Assembly: GCA_035551835.1 (NCBI GenBank)
Contig: DASZMN010000072.1
Coordinates: 1 to 64,000, forward strand
Source: Bog-473 sp035551835
Lineage (GTDB): Bacteria > Actinomycetota > Acidimicrobiia > Acidimicrobiales > RAAP-2
DNA: 64,000 nucleotides
Direction of reading: 5' to 3'
This document shows positions 16,124 through 24,236 of this stretch, piece after piece. The position numbers and the translations under genes are program-made. How positions within the stretch are numbered: the first letter of the stretch is position 1; each line of letters begins with the position of its first letter. The notes under the pieces were generated by a model, which did not search any database, was not told the DNA's origin, and was given only the letters and a program-made list of their open reading frames with translations.

Positions 16124-17941
16124 ATGGGTGAGCTCCTCGTCGTTGCCTTCCTGGGTGGCCTCATCACCGGGGTCTCGCCCTGCATCGTTCCGGTGATCCC
16201 CGTGGTGGTCGCCGGAGGTACGTCCACCACCAGCGGGCGGCGCCCGTTCCTCATCATCGGCGGGCTGGTGCTGAGCTTCAGCCTGACCGTCCTGTTCGCC
16301 CAGACGGTGCTCAGCTTCCTGCACCTCCCGCTCAACTTCCTCTTCTGGCTCGGGGTCGCGATGCTGGGAGCGATCTCGCTCGGGCTGCTGATCCCCCAAC
16401 TGGGTGAGCTTCTCGAGCGGCCGTTCGCGCGGCTCGGCTCGACGCGTTACGCCAAGGAGGGCGGCGGGTTCCTGCTCGGGCTGAGCCTCGGCCCCGTCTT
16501 CGTTCCGTGCGCCGGGCCCGTACTGACCGCGATCTCCGTCGCCGCCTCGCACCGCCAAGTCGGAGCTTCGGCGTTGCTGGTCACGCTCTTCTACGCCATC
16601 GGCATCACGCTGCCGCTCTTGATCCTTGCGGTCGTCGCTCAGCGCACCGCGACCAGTTGGAAGGCTCTGCGCAGTCGCCTGCCGGTCGTACGGCAGGTCG
16701 CTGGTGTCGTCCTCGGCATTGCGACGCTGGCGATTGCCTTCAACTGGCTCGGGGCGGTCCAGCGGGACGTCCCCGGTTACACCACGGCGCTTGAGGACCA
16801 TATTGAGTCCACCAATTCGGCGTGCACCCAGCTGCGGCAGCTGAGCGGCGAACGTCAGAATCAATTCGCGGCCGCCAACGCCAAGCTCGAGGGGAAGAAG
16901 GCGACCTGCTCGGTCACCGACGCCGGGAACACGCAGAGCGGGCACTTGGCCGCCGGAGGGTCCACCACGTCGACGTCGTCACCCACCGCGACGACGTCTC
17001 CGCAAAAGCCGACCGTCTTCATGGCGAACAAGACGAACCTGCCCAGCCTTGGCCGAGCACCGAACTTCACCGGCATCACGGCATGGCTCAACACACCCGG
17101 AAATCAGCCTCTTTCGTTGAGTCAGCTTCGGGGCAAGGTCGTGCTCGTCGATTTCTGGACCTACTCGTGCATCAACTGCCAGCGCGCGCTTCCGCACGTC
17201 GAGGGTTGGTACAAGGACTACCAGAAGGACGGTCTGGTCATCGTCGGGGTGTCGTCACCGGAATTCACCTTTGAGCACGTGGTGTCCAACGTCAAGAGCG
17301 CAGCCGGAAGCCTCGGCATCAATTACCCCGTTGCCGTGGATGACAACCTGGCCACGTGGGATGCCTATAACAACGAATACTGGCCGGCCGAATACCTGAT
17401 CGACCCGACTGGGGTCGTCCGCGCCTACGACTTCGGCGAGGGCGGCTACGGCACCATGGAGAGCAACATCCGGATGCTCCTGACCGCCAATGGGGTCTCT
17501 GACCTTCCTCCGCGGACCGACATCCCCGACAAGACGCCCACGAGCCAAGCCATCACCCCGGAGAGCTATGTCGGCTACGAGAGGCTCTCCAACGAAGTGG
17601 GTACTTCCGTGGTGCAAGACAAGGCGACCGTCTACCACCCGCCGTCGTCAATCCCCTCCAACAGCCTGGCCTTCGGGGGTACCTGGACCGTTCACAACGA
17701 GGAGGCAACCGCGGGCAGCAATGCGACCCTTGGCCTTCAGTTCACCGCCGATACCGTCTATCTCGTCATGAGTGGCCAAGGAACCGTCGGCGTTTCGGAC
17801 AACGGGCGACCCGTCACCACCTTGAACATCGGTGGCGTACCAAAGCTCTACACCTTGCTCTCAGGATCCTCATTGCAAACCGGGACGCTCACGCTGACCA
17901 TGTCCCCCGGTGTCGAGGCGTACGACTTCACTTTTGGCTGA
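16124..17941 (+). CDS. DipZ-like protein: CcdA, thioredoxin and C-terminal beta domain
   Basis: 605 residues. The N-terminal CcdA/DsbD transmembrane domain (about 1-215, six helices) keeps Cys20 (SPCIVPVIP) and Cys129 (PCAGP). A Ser/Thr-rich linker with two further Cys (234, 262) leads to an extracytoplasmic thioredoxin/TlpA domain (about 305-480) with SCINCQ (Cys349/Cys352). The last 120 residues form a carbohydrate-binding-like beta domain. Family role: moving reducing power across the membrane to extracytoplasmic thiols, as in mycobacterial DipZ. ATG 16124 has no obvious Shine-Dalgarno and an in-frame stop lies 30 bases upstream, so the start is forced or the message is nearly leaderless. 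Confidence 0.92.
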   Translation: MGELLVVAFLGGLITGVSPCIVPVIPVVVAGGTSTTSGRRPFLIIGGLVLSFSLTVLFAQTVLSFLHLPLNFLFWLGVAMLGAISLGLLIPQLGELLERPFARLGSTRYAKEGGGFLLGLSLGPVFVPCAGPVLTAISVAASHRQVGASALLVTLFYAIGITLPLLILAVVAQRTATSWKALRSRLPVVRQVAGVVLGIATLAIAFNWLGAVQRDVPGYTTALEDHIESTNSACTQLRQLSGERQNQFAAANAKLEGKKATCSVTDAGNTQSGHLAAGGSTTSTSSPTATTSPQKPTVFMANKTNLPSLGRAPNFTGITAWLNTPGNQPLSLSQLRGKVVLVDFWTYSCINCQRALPHVEGWYKDYQKDGLVIVGVSSPEFTFEHVVSNVKSAAGSLGINYPVAVDDNLATWDAYNNEYWPAEYLIDPTGVVRAYDFGEGGYGTMESNIRMLLTANGVSDLPPRTDIPDKTPTSQAITPESYVGYERLSNEVGTSVVQDKATVYHPPSSIPSNSLAFGGTWTVHNEEATAGSNATLGLQFTADTVYLVMSGQGTVGVSDNGRPVTTLNIGGVPKLYTLLSGSSLQTGTLTLTMSPGVEAYDFTFG

Positions 17942-17953
17942 CGCTGCTCACTG

Positions 17954-17977
17954 GTTCGGCTGACGAAGACCGGGTAT
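17954..17977 (+). promoter_or_regulatory. sigma-B/F-type promoter for csbD
   Basis: GTTC at 17954-17957 and a perfect GGGTAT at 17972-17977 are separated by 14 bases and lie 34 bases ahead of the CsbD start. CsbD proteins are classical sigma-B targets, so this fits the sigma factor encoded at 4.3-5.1 kb. Confidence 0.6.
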
Positions 17978-18010
17978 GGACCGCAGACGGCAACAGAGGA
18001 GGTAACGACC

Positions 18011-18217
18011 GTGTCAGCGAATGACAAGGCGCAGAACACAGCAGAGGCGGCCCGCGGCAAGGCGAAGGAAGTCGTTGGCCGCACGATCAGGGACGAAGGC
18101 CTCGAGACCGAGGGCAAGGTGGATCAGGTCGTCGGGCACCTGAAGCAGGCGGGCGAGAAGATAAAGGATGCCCTGAGGAGCGGTTCGACCTCCAAAGACC
18201 GCCGCTCCACGCGCTGA
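18011..18217 (+). CDS. CsbD-family stress protein
   Basis: A 68-residue, highly charged, helix-forming protein with the CsbD core (KAQNTAEAARGKAKEVVGR, then LETEGKVDQVVGHLKQAGEKIKDAL). GTG start with GAGGAGG nine bases ahead. The family is induced by general stress in many bacteria; its molecular role is unknown. A sigma-B-type promoter sits immediately upstream. Confidence 0.9.
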   Translation: MSANDKAQNTAEAARGKAKEVVGRTIRDEGLETEGKVDQVVGHLKQAGEKIKDALRSGSTSKDRRSTR

Positions 18218-18310
18218 CGGCTCGTCCCGCTGGGGCTGCCGTCGGGCCCGCCGATCGGGGCTGCGTCCCGGCCGGAACGTCGGGCGACCTCGCGTCGTCT
18301 CGCGATCAAA

Positions 18311-19921
18311 TCAGTTGATGGCCCGCTCTTGGGCCGCCCAGTACGGAGCCCGCAGCTCGCGCTTGAGGATCTTGCCGGAAGGATTGCGAGGCAAAGCTTC
18401 CGCCCTGTCGACGGAGGTCGGACACTTGTAGTGCGCCAAGTTCGCACGGCAGTGCGTCATCAGGTCCGTATCGCTCATTTCCGTGCCCGGTGCGACGACG
18501 ACGACGGCCTTGACGGTTTCACCCCACTTCGGATCAGGGACCCCGATGACCGCCGCGTCGACGACCGCCGGGTGCGAAAGAAGGACGTTCTCGACTTCCG
18601 CCGGATAGATATTCTCGCCTCCGCTCACGATCATGTCCTTTATCCGATCGTGTAGGTACAGATAGCCCTCTGCGTTGAAATAGCCGGCGTCACCGGTGCG
18701 CAGCCATCCTGCGCTGTCGATGGTCAAGGCCGTCTCGTCGGGCTTCCGCCAGTAGCCCGCCATGTTGTAGGCAGATCGAGTCTGCACCTCCCCGACCTCA
18801 CCGGCCTGGACCACGTCTCCCGAGTCGGGGTCGACGATCCTGATCTCCACGGAGTCAAGCGGCTTGCCCGCCGATCTGAGGAGGCCGCGCCGGGGCCCAT
18901 CCGGATCGTGGTCTTCGAACGGGAGCGACACGATGGCACCAGTGGTTTCTGTCATCCCGTAGACCTGGCAGAACCCACAGCCGAAGGCCCCCATGCACTT
19001 TACGAGCACGTCCTCGGAGATCGCCGACGCACCGTAAAAGATCAACCGCACGCTCGAGAGGTCCGTCGTGGCTAACGACGGGGTTGCCAGGAGCACCATG
19101 AGCACGGCCGGGACCAGGAACATCTCGGTGATGTGCTCCGCCGCGATCAGCCGCAACAAAAGATCAGGATCGACATCACGAAGGATGATCGAACGACCTC
19201 CTCGTGACATGGCGCAGAGCGCCCACCCGGAACCACCGATGTGGAACAGCGGCATGGCAACGAGGCTCACCGTGTCGTCGGAGACGTTGAAGGTGTGATT
19301 GGCACCCGCAACCGCCTTCGACAAATTCTCGTTGGTCAGCATGACGCCCTTGGGCAACCCGGTCGTGCCGGACGTGTAGAGCTGCATACTTACCTCATCG
19401 GCTGTGCCGACGTGACCAAGGTCTTCGGGCGGGCATCCCTCGACCCATTGCTCGAACGTCACCGAACGCGGATCACTGCAGTGCGCGGAGCCGACGTCGC
19501 CGATCAACACGATCCGGCGGACGCTCTCCAAGCCATTCGTCATGTCCGACAAAACCCCGAGATAGTCGGTGTGCACGACCAACACCGCGGCTTGGGAATC
19601 ATCGATGATCGCGGTCATTTCGGCGGGTGCGAGGCGCCAGTTCACCGCGACATTAACCGCTCCGATCAGTGAACCACCGAAGAGGAAATCGAAGTACGCG
19701 ATGCCGTTGCGATCGAGGAACGCTATGCGATCACCGACGGCGACACCCTCGCGCTTGGCCGCCTGCGCGACACGACACGCCATGTCGTATTCCTCGCCCC
19801 ACGTCCGACGCTGCCCGCCGAGAACGAGCATCTCGTGATCGGGTTGTACGTGAGCCAGATGTCGGATCATCCCGGCCACCGTGTAGCGCTCCTGTTCGGC
19901 GACAACGACGCTCGACGGCAC
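18311..19921 (-). CDS. acyl-CoA synthetase (AMP-forming)
   Basis: A 536-residue ANL-superfamily enzyme. P-loop YTSGTTGLPKG near 182-192, GMTETTG near 320, the hinge motif YLHDRIKDMIVSGGENIYP near 430-450 and the C-terminal catalytic Lys in RNPSGKILKREL. It activates a carboxylic acid to the acyl-adenylate and then the CoA thioester, most like medium/long-chain fatty acyl-CoA ligases (FadD-type). GTG start. No beta-oxidation partner is adjacent, so the acid is unknown. Confidence 0.93.
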   Translation of the reverse strand: MPSSVVVAEQERYTVAGMIRHLAHVQPDHEMLVLGGQRRTWGEEYDMACRVAQAAKREGVAVGDRIAFLDRNGIAYFDFLFGGSLIGAVNVAVNWRLAPAEMTAIIDDSQAAVLVVHTDYLGVLSDMTNGLESVRRIVLIGDVGSAHCSDPRSVTFEQWVEGCPPEDLGHVGTADEVSMQLYTSGTTGLPKGVMLTNENLSKAVAGANHTFNVSDDTVSLVAMPLFHIGGSGWALCAMSRGGRSIILRDVDPDLLLRLIAAEHITEMFLVPAVLMVLLATPSLATTDLSSVRLIFYGASAISEDVLVKCMGAFGCGFCQVYGMTETTGAIVSLPFEDHDPDGPRRGLLRSAGKPLDSVEIRIVDPDSGDVVQAGEVGEVQTRSAYNMAGYWRKPDETALTIDSAGWLRTGDAGYFNAEGYLYLHDRIKDMIVSGGENIYPAEVENVLLSHPAVVDAAVIGVPDPKWGETVKAVVVVAPGTEMSDTDLMTHCRANLAHYKCPTSVDRAEALPRNPSGKILKRELRAPYWAAQERAIN

Positions 19922-20113
19922 TGACGACCTCCCCGGAACTGCCGATGGTTCGGGACGGACCCTAGATGCCGCTGCGTTCGCCCTTCGCCTGGGAGCATGC
20001 CCAGGCGGTTCTCCTTCGATGATGCGTCATCGCTACTGGTCAAACGCTTTTTTCGGAATTGAGCAAATATTTATCCCAGCCATTCACTTAAAACAGCGCC
20101 CACGACCTGGTGG

Positions 20114-20133
20114 TTTGTGATTGATATCACAAA
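20114..20133. promoter_or_regulatory. CRP/FNR-family binding palindrome
   Basis: TTTGTGATTGATATCACAAA is a perfect palindrome of 8-bp arms around TGAT and contains TGTGA-N6-TCACA, the consensus of Crp/GlxR-type regulators. It lies about 420 bases before the first Rpf-like gene. Control of rpf genes by Crp/GlxR-type proteins is known in actinobacteria (from memory). Confidence 0.65.
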
Positions 20134-20497
20134 GGAGTCGGATGAAATCCCTGGTCAGAGCGGTGATCCACGGATGAACGCCGGTTCTGGTCACCCGGCT
20201 GCTACATTGTTCACCGTAAAGCCTGATTGGCCTTTCCGCATCATGCCGTGAGCAGAGGCTCCCGCTCCATACGGATAACACGGGCCTGATCAGTACTGCC
20301 AAGCCCCCCCTGTGGAGTCGGCCCGCCTGCCTGCCGGCAGGAACCGTGGTCGCCACAGACGAGAACTGACGAATAGAGGACCTCCCGACAGAGCCATCCC
20401 TGGGCTGTACAACACCGGCCGCACACCCTGCGGCGATGAGCCAGAACGGACGACGCCTACCGCTCTCCGTTCGGGGCGCGAATGCAAAAGGCCGGAG

Positions 20498-20556
20498 CCC
20501 GCCCTACACCGAGCAGAGCCTGGCGCGCCGATGCGCGCTCGACGAAGGGAGGTGCC
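20498..20556 (+). repeat. duplicated leader block, copy A
   Basis: The bases before the first Rpf-like start (CCGCCCTAC, a GC hairpin, then GAAGGGAGG) closely match 21172-21230 before the second gene, and the similarity continues about 30 bases into the signal-peptide codons. The hairpin here is GCGCGC-CGAT-GCGCGC at 20523-20538, ending just ahead of the Shine-Dalgarno. Confidence 0.75.
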
Positions 20557-21159
20557 GTGCGGATCCGCATTGCACTCGCGACGGCAGCAGCCGTCCTTGT
20601 CATTCCAGTAGTTCTTTTCACGTTCCTCAGCAGCAGCCGCAGTCCCGCCGCGCCGCCAGCGGCCAACCACGTTGCGGGAAGTCGGCACGTTGCCGGAGGC
20701 CGACACCGCGCCGCGAGGATCGACATGAAGCTCATGTCGTACGCCGAGGCGCAGAAGTTGGCGAAGGTCGCGACCTTTTACAACGCAGTCACCGCGCAGG
20801 AAGAGGCGAACTATCTCAAAGCGGTCAGCTTTTTGAAGGCGCTTGCCGTGCAGCAGGCCGCGGCCGCCAGAGCAAAGGCCGCGCTCGTTGCTGCGCCCGC
20901 CCCGTCGGACGGCGGCGCGGACGCCACCAGCACCGACACCGCCGAATGGGCGTGTATCCGCCAGCACGAGTCCGGCGGCAACTACTCCGAAGGTGGAGGC
21001 GGCGCCTACCAGTTCGAGCTTGGGACGTGGGAAGGCCTGACCGGTCTTGGCACCCCGGCTGAGGACTCTCCGGCGGGGGTGCAGGACGCTGCTGCGCTCA
21101 AGCTCTTTTCTGAGCGGGGTTGGACGCCATGGACGACCCGTTACGTGTGTGGGCTGTGA
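20557..21159 (+). CDS. secreted Rpf-like transglycosylase
   Basis: 200 residues from GTG 20557 (AGGGAGG five bases ahead). An N-terminal signal/anchor (about 2-25, VRIRIALATAAAVLVIPVV) is followed by a basic His-rich linker, a MKLMSY-beginning helical module (57-100) and a C-terminal transglycosylase/Rpf-type domain: WACIRQHESGGNY with the putative catalytic Glu138, AYQFELGTW and a final W...RYVCGL. The two Cys probably form the disulfide typical of the fold. It would act on peptidoglycan outside the membrane, aiding growth resumption. A tandem relative follows. Confidence 0.85.
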   Translation: MRIRIALATAAAVLVIPVVLFTFLSSSRSPAAPPAANHVAGSRHVAGGRHRAARIDMKLMSYAEAQKLAKVATFYNAVTAQEEANYLKAVSFLKALAVQQAAAARAKAALVAAPAPSDGGADATSTDTAEWACIRQHESGGNYSEGGGGAYQFELGTWEGLTGLGTPAEDSPAGVQDAAALKLFSERGWTPWTTRYVCGL

Positions 21160-21171
21160 GGACCCCCATCG

Positions 21172-21230
21172 CCCGCCCTACGCCGAGCCGAACCAGGCGC
21201 GCACACGCGCGCCCGAAGAAAGGAGGCGCC
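21172..21230 (+). repeat. duplicated leader block, copy B
   Basis: This matches 20498-20556. The hairpin is kept but changed in sequence: GGCGCGC-ACAC-GCGCGCC at 21196-21213, one base pair longer and with a different loop, followed by AAAGGAGG. Conservation of the stem with a changed loop suggests that structure, not just recent duplication, matters. Confidence 0.7.
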
Positions 21231-21710
21231 ATGCGATTCCGCATTGCACTCGCGACGGCGATCGCCGTCTTTTCCGTTCCACTGTTCCTTTTCGGGATCT
21301 CCGGCGGCAGCCCCGCCGCCTCGGCACCAGGCACCCGCCACACGGCGGCGAGCCAGGAGCGGCCCCGGAAAGTCGGGATGAAGCTGATGTCCTACGACCA
21401 GGAGGCCAAGCTGGTGGAGTTCGCCAACGCGGTCGAGGCCAATCAGCTCAAGAATTACCTGCAACTCGCCGCCTTCCTCGAGGCGGTCGCAAAATCGGAG
21501 AACACCATCCCGGCCGCGTGGATGCCGACGGCGATCTGCGAAGAGGGCGGCCGTGACGACCCCACCGCCGGGTACTTCGGCATCCGCGAGTGGAACGGCT
21601 TCGATGGCTACCCCACGGCCGGCAGCGCGCCGTTGTCGGTACAGCTGGCCTGGGAAGCCCGGTACATCGGCGGACCGCCCGACGCACCCGGACAGTGCCA
21701 CAGCTACTGA
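21231..21710 (+). CDS. secreted Rpf-like paralogue with divergent catalytic end
   Basis: 159 residues from ATG 21231 (AAAGGAGG). The signal peptide (RFRIALATAIAVFSVPLFLF) and the MKLMSY helical module (50-90) match the preceding gene. The C-terminal domain differs: ICEEGGRDDPTAGYFGIREWNGF with Cys103 and Glu104/105 in the place of the Rpf-type CxxxESGG, and a closing Cys in GQCHSY. It may be a transglycosylase variant or a regulator of its neighbour. Both genes are probably on one transcript, 71 bases apart. Confidence 0.8.
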   Translation: MRFRIALATAIAVFSVPLFLFGISGGSPAASAPGTRHTAASQERPRKVGMKLMSYDQEAKLVEFANAVEANQLKNYLQLAAFLEAVAKSENTIPAAWMPTAICEEGGRDDPTAGYFGIREWNGFDGYPTAGSAPLSVQLAWEARYIGGPPDAPGQCHSY

Positions 21711-21749
21711 GTCGTCGCCTCCCTGCCGGGTCGGACTGTTGCGTCGGAC

Positions 21750-22124
21750 CTACGCGATTTCGAAGATGGCGGTGACCTGTGCCATGTCGAAATAGTCCCG
21801 CCACGCACTGATCTTCCCGTCGACAACGTTGAACGCACCCATAACGGGAAGAGGGGCGGTCTTCCCCTTCATGGTGAAGGTGTCGGTCCTCTCGGTGAGG
21901 ACAGTGGAACCGTCCGTCGCCAGGTGGTGCACCTCGAACTCGAGGGCATCGCACATGCCCATGAACATGTTGATCACCGCCATGGTCGCCTCGATACCCT
22001 CGGCGGGCTCCATCGGGATGTTGTGGTACACGATGTCGTCCGAGAAGAAGGAGCGCAGCGCCTCGGGGTCTCGGCTGCTTGCAGCGGTGCAGAAGTCACG
22101 GACAACCTGTTCGGCGCTGGGCAT
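21750..22124 (-). CDS. limonene-1,2-epoxide hydrolase/NTF2-like protein
   Basis: A 124-residue NTF2-fold protein. The pattern VVRDFCTAASSRDPEALRSFFSDDIVYHNIPM, then EVHHLATDGSTVLTERTDTF and FNVVDGKISAWRDYFD, matches the limonene-epoxide-hydrolase group, in which paired Asp and Arg residues activate water (Arg in LTERTD and Asp in WRDYFD are present). Substrate unknown. ATG 22124 has GAGAGGAG ahead; the frame remains open upstream only as antisense to the nucleosidase. Confidence 0.88.
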   Translation of the reverse strand: MPSAEQVVRDFCTAASSRDPEALRSFFSDDIVYHNIPMEPAEGIEATMAVINMFMGMCDALEFEVHHLATDGSTVLTERTDTFTMKGKTAPLPVMGAFNVVDGKISAWRDYFDMAQVTAIFEIA

Positions 22125-22184
22125 GATGCTCCTCTCGTCGGGCCAGGCAGCACACGGTAGCCAACCATCCGCCATGATGATGGG

Positions 22185-22898
22185 GTGACGACGACAGAGA
22201 GGCGGGTCGCCGTGCTCGCTCCGATGAAGCCCGAGTTGAAGGCGATCGTGAAGTCCTTCTCGCTCAAGCCCACGCCCGACGATCACGTGTTCTCGCACGC
22301 GGGCCGGGCCGGGTCGTGGGGGGTCGCCGCACTCGTGACCGGCATGGGCCCCGCCCTGGCAAGGGACGCAACCCGCAAGGCGTTGGCCGCCGGGTCCTTC
22401 GACCACGTCATGGTCATCGGCATCGCGGGCGGACTCGACCCGGCCCTCCCGGTCGGATCGCTCATGGTGCCGGGCCGGGTACAGCTCTACCCCGACGGAC
22501 CCGAATTCCAGGCCCATCCACTTCCGCCAAGGCAGGCGCAGGGCGCGTTGATGACAACCGACGGCCTGTTCGACAACGACACGGTGTGGCAGCCGATCCT
22601 CGAACGGGGGTTCGGCGCGGTGGATATGGAGGCCGCCGGCGTGGCCGAGGTTTGCGAGGCCGAAGGGGTCCCCTGGTCCATCTATCGCGGCATCAGCGAC
22701 CGCCCGGACGAGCACATCGTCGACCAAGCCGTCTTCTCCCTGAGCAAGCGGGACGGCTCCGCCGACCCTGTCGCCGTGGCCAAATACCTGGCACGCGACC
22801 CCCGGCGGGCCAAGGCGCTCGCGCACCTCAACCGCTGCATGCAGGAGGCGGCGAGCCGGGCCGCCGACGCCGCCTACGCCGACCTGACCGGAAGCTAA
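22185..22898 (+). CDS. purine/MTA-type nucleosidase (phosphorylase superfamily)
   Basis: 237 residues, GTG start. It carries VAVLAPMKPELKAI, the phosphate/ribose-loop-like VIGIAGGLDPALPVGS, and GAVDMEAAGVAEVCE, the signature in which Met/Glu hold the ribose, then YRGISDRPDE with the catalytic Asp. This is the PNP/UDP superfamily of MTA/SAH nucleosidases; the exact nucleoside cannot be told. It is divergent from the NTF2-like gene and convergent with the kdp remnant, overlapping it by four bases. Confidence 0.88.
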   Translation: MTTTERRVAVLAPMKPELKAIVKSFSLKPTPDDHVFSHAGRAGSWGVAALVTGMGPALARDATRKALAAGSFDHVMVIGIAGGLDPALPVGSLMVPGRVQLYPDGPEFQAHPLPPRQAQGALMTTDGLFDNDTVWQPILERGFGAVDMEAAGVAEVCEAEGVPWSIYRGISDRPDEHIVDQAVFSLSKRDGSADPVAVAKYLARDPRRAKALAHLNRCMQEAASRAADAAYADLTGS

Positions 22899-23152
22899 CC
22901 CACGTCGTCGGCGCTCGGGCGCTCGCCCGGCACGTCGATCACGTGCACGTCGAAGTCGTTCTCCGACGCCATGCGGAGAATCGTCTGGATCACCGAGCTT
23001 CGCGTCATCGACTGCCAACGGGTGAGCCGCGAGGTCCCGAGGACGATCTGCGTGATCTGCTGATCGACGGCGGCGGCGAAGATCGTCTTGGCGACGTCGT
23101 CACCCGCCATCGTTTGCCAAGTTCCACCGACGTCCCGCACGAGCTCCTGCAA
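22895..23152 (-). pseudogene. kdpD: kdpD fragment (universal-stress domain)
   Basis: 85 residues read ELVRDVGGTWQTMAGDDVAK, QITQIVLGTSRLTRW and DFDVHVIDV, matching the cytoplasmic universal-stress domain that follows the KdpD kinase-sensor N-domain. The N-terminal sensor domain and the histidine kinase are both absent. Only a TTG could start it, and it is joined directly to a kdpA-like fragment in another frame. It is probably the relic of a deletion, though a short KdpD end is natural in some species. Confidence 0.65.
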
Positions 23153-23186
23153 CGGCCAGCGTCAGGATCGTCCAGAAATAGCCCAT
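23100..23186 (-). pseudogene. kdpA: possible kdpA 5' fragment
   Basis: From ATG 23186 the frame reads MGYFWTILTLAVA, a plausible first half-helix of KdpA, which normally follows kdpF by a few bases as here. After about 13 residues the sequence becomes kdpD in another frame and stops after 28 residues. The kdpA assignment rests mainly on position and is tentative. Confidence 0.4.
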
Positions 23187-23263
23187 CCAGGTCGGAACCA
23201 CTCGGGCTTGAACATGGCAATGCCCAGGTAGATGAAGACCAGGATCGACACGCCCAGCAGCAA
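23162..23263 (-). pseudogene. kdpF: kdpF, probably left behind or read-through
   Basis: A TTG-started 33-residue frame contains LLGVSILVFIYLGIAMFKPEWF, the single-helix pattern of KdpF ending in the usual (R/K)PE(R/W)F. The natural stop is expected right after the F; here CGA stands where TGA would fit, so the frame runs ten residues on. KdpF stabilises the KdpABC potassium pump, which is absent here. Confidence 0.55.
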
Positions 23264-23378
23264 GCCTTGGGGGGTGTGAACCCGATGTCAACGCGGCGGG
23301 GGGCGCCCTTAACAAATCGTCAACGGGCGGTCCGCTGCGTAAGGTGAGGCCGTCGGGTGATCGAAAGTGGGGTGGACG

Positions 23379-24188
23379 ATGGCGCTGGACCTGGAGGGGT
23401 GTCGCACGTTGGTGACGGGAGGCTCGTCGGGCATCGGGGCCGGCCTGGCCGTGGCGCTCGCCGAGCGGGGCGCGGTGGTGGGCATCTGCGCTCGCCGAGC
23501 GGACCGCCTGTCCGAGGTGGTCGGACGCTGCATGGAGTACTCGCCCGACAGCCGCATGTGGGTGGTCAACCTGGCGGACATCAACGCGGTCGATCGGCTG
23601 GCGGTCGACGTCATCGACGCCTTCGGCGGGGTGGACCTCCTGATCAACAACGCCGGCATCCCCAAGCGCCGCCACGTCACCGCGCTCGACATCGACACCA
23701 TCACGGCCGTGATGCACGTCAACTACCTGTCCCCGGTCCGGCTGACCATGGCGCTTCTGCCCCAGATGCTGGCGCGGGGGTCGGGCACCGTCGTCAACGT
23801 CTCGTCGATCGCAGCCAAGCTCAGCGCCCCAGGCGAAGCCGCCTACGACGCGTCCAAGGCGGCGCTCACCGCGTTCTCCGAGGCGATGGCCGTGGACCTG
23901 TGGGAGGACGGGATCAAGGTGATGGTCGTCTACCCCGGCGTGATCGACACCGAGCTGTTCACCCTGCCCGACAACGACGTGCCCGACCTGCCGGTTGCCG
24001 CCGAACCGGTGTCGGTGGCCGTGGACGCCATCCTGGCCGGCCTCGGGGCCGGCGCCGCCCAGGTCTACGTGCCCGAGTGGTTCCACGGTGTGACCGCCAA
24101 CAAGGAGAAGGACGTAGGCGCGTTCCTCGAGGGCACGGCGGCGTACCTGCGGGACCAGAAACGGAAAAAGGCCGAGGCCCAGGCGTGA
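23379..24188 (+). CDS. SDR family oxidoreductase
   Basis: 269 residues with TGGSSGIG (13-20), NNAG, VNVSSIAAK and YDASK, a complete classical SDR active site. The middle segment AVMHVNYLSPVRLTMALLPQML and the C-terminal basic tail resemble the acyl-chain/ketoacyl-reductase-like SDRs found beside lipid genes. ATG 23379 is preferred over GTG 23367, since GGGGTGG lies ahead. It is followed after 48 bases by the serine hydrolase, probably in one operon. Confidence 0.92.
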   Translation: MALDLEGCRTLVTGGSSGIGAGLAVALAERGAVVGICARRADRLSEVVGRCMEYSPDSRMWVVNLADINAVDRLAVDVIDAFGGVDLLINNAGIPKRRHVTALDIDTITAVMHVNYLSPVRLTMALLPQMLARGSGTVVNVSSIAAKLSAPGEAAYDASKAALTAFSEAMAVDLWEDGIKVMVVYPGVIDTELFTLPDNDVPDLPVAAEPVSVAVDAILAGLGAGAAQVYVPEWFHGVTANKEKDVGAFLEGTAAYLRDQKRKKAEAQA

Positions 24189-24236
24189 GCGAGCGCAGCG
24201 GCACGGGCACGGGCGAGCGCAGGCAAGGGTGAGCGA

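Larger units (their letters stand above)
19922..20556. other. 635-bp intergenic region with palindromes, no convincing gene
   Basis: The stretch separates the leftward acyl-CoA synthetase from the rightward Rpf-like pair and is partly AT-rich (20035-20095), unlike the rest of the window. It holds inverted repeats at 19986-20007 (8-bp arms, CGCCTGGG) and 20017-20032 (6-bp arms), a CRP/FNR-type palindrome at 20114-20133 and the self-complementary CCTGCCGGCAGG at 20330-20341. No protein-coding pattern is convincing. I looked for a ydaO-type c-di-AMP riboswitch, often found before rpf genes, and did not find its core motifs. Confidence 0.6.

Noticed and set aside
20150..20556. c-di-AMP (ydaO) riboswitch before the Rpf-like genes
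   Set aside because: Expected from other actinobacteria, but the conserved GGGGTGAAT-like and GGTAGGG-like blocks are not present.
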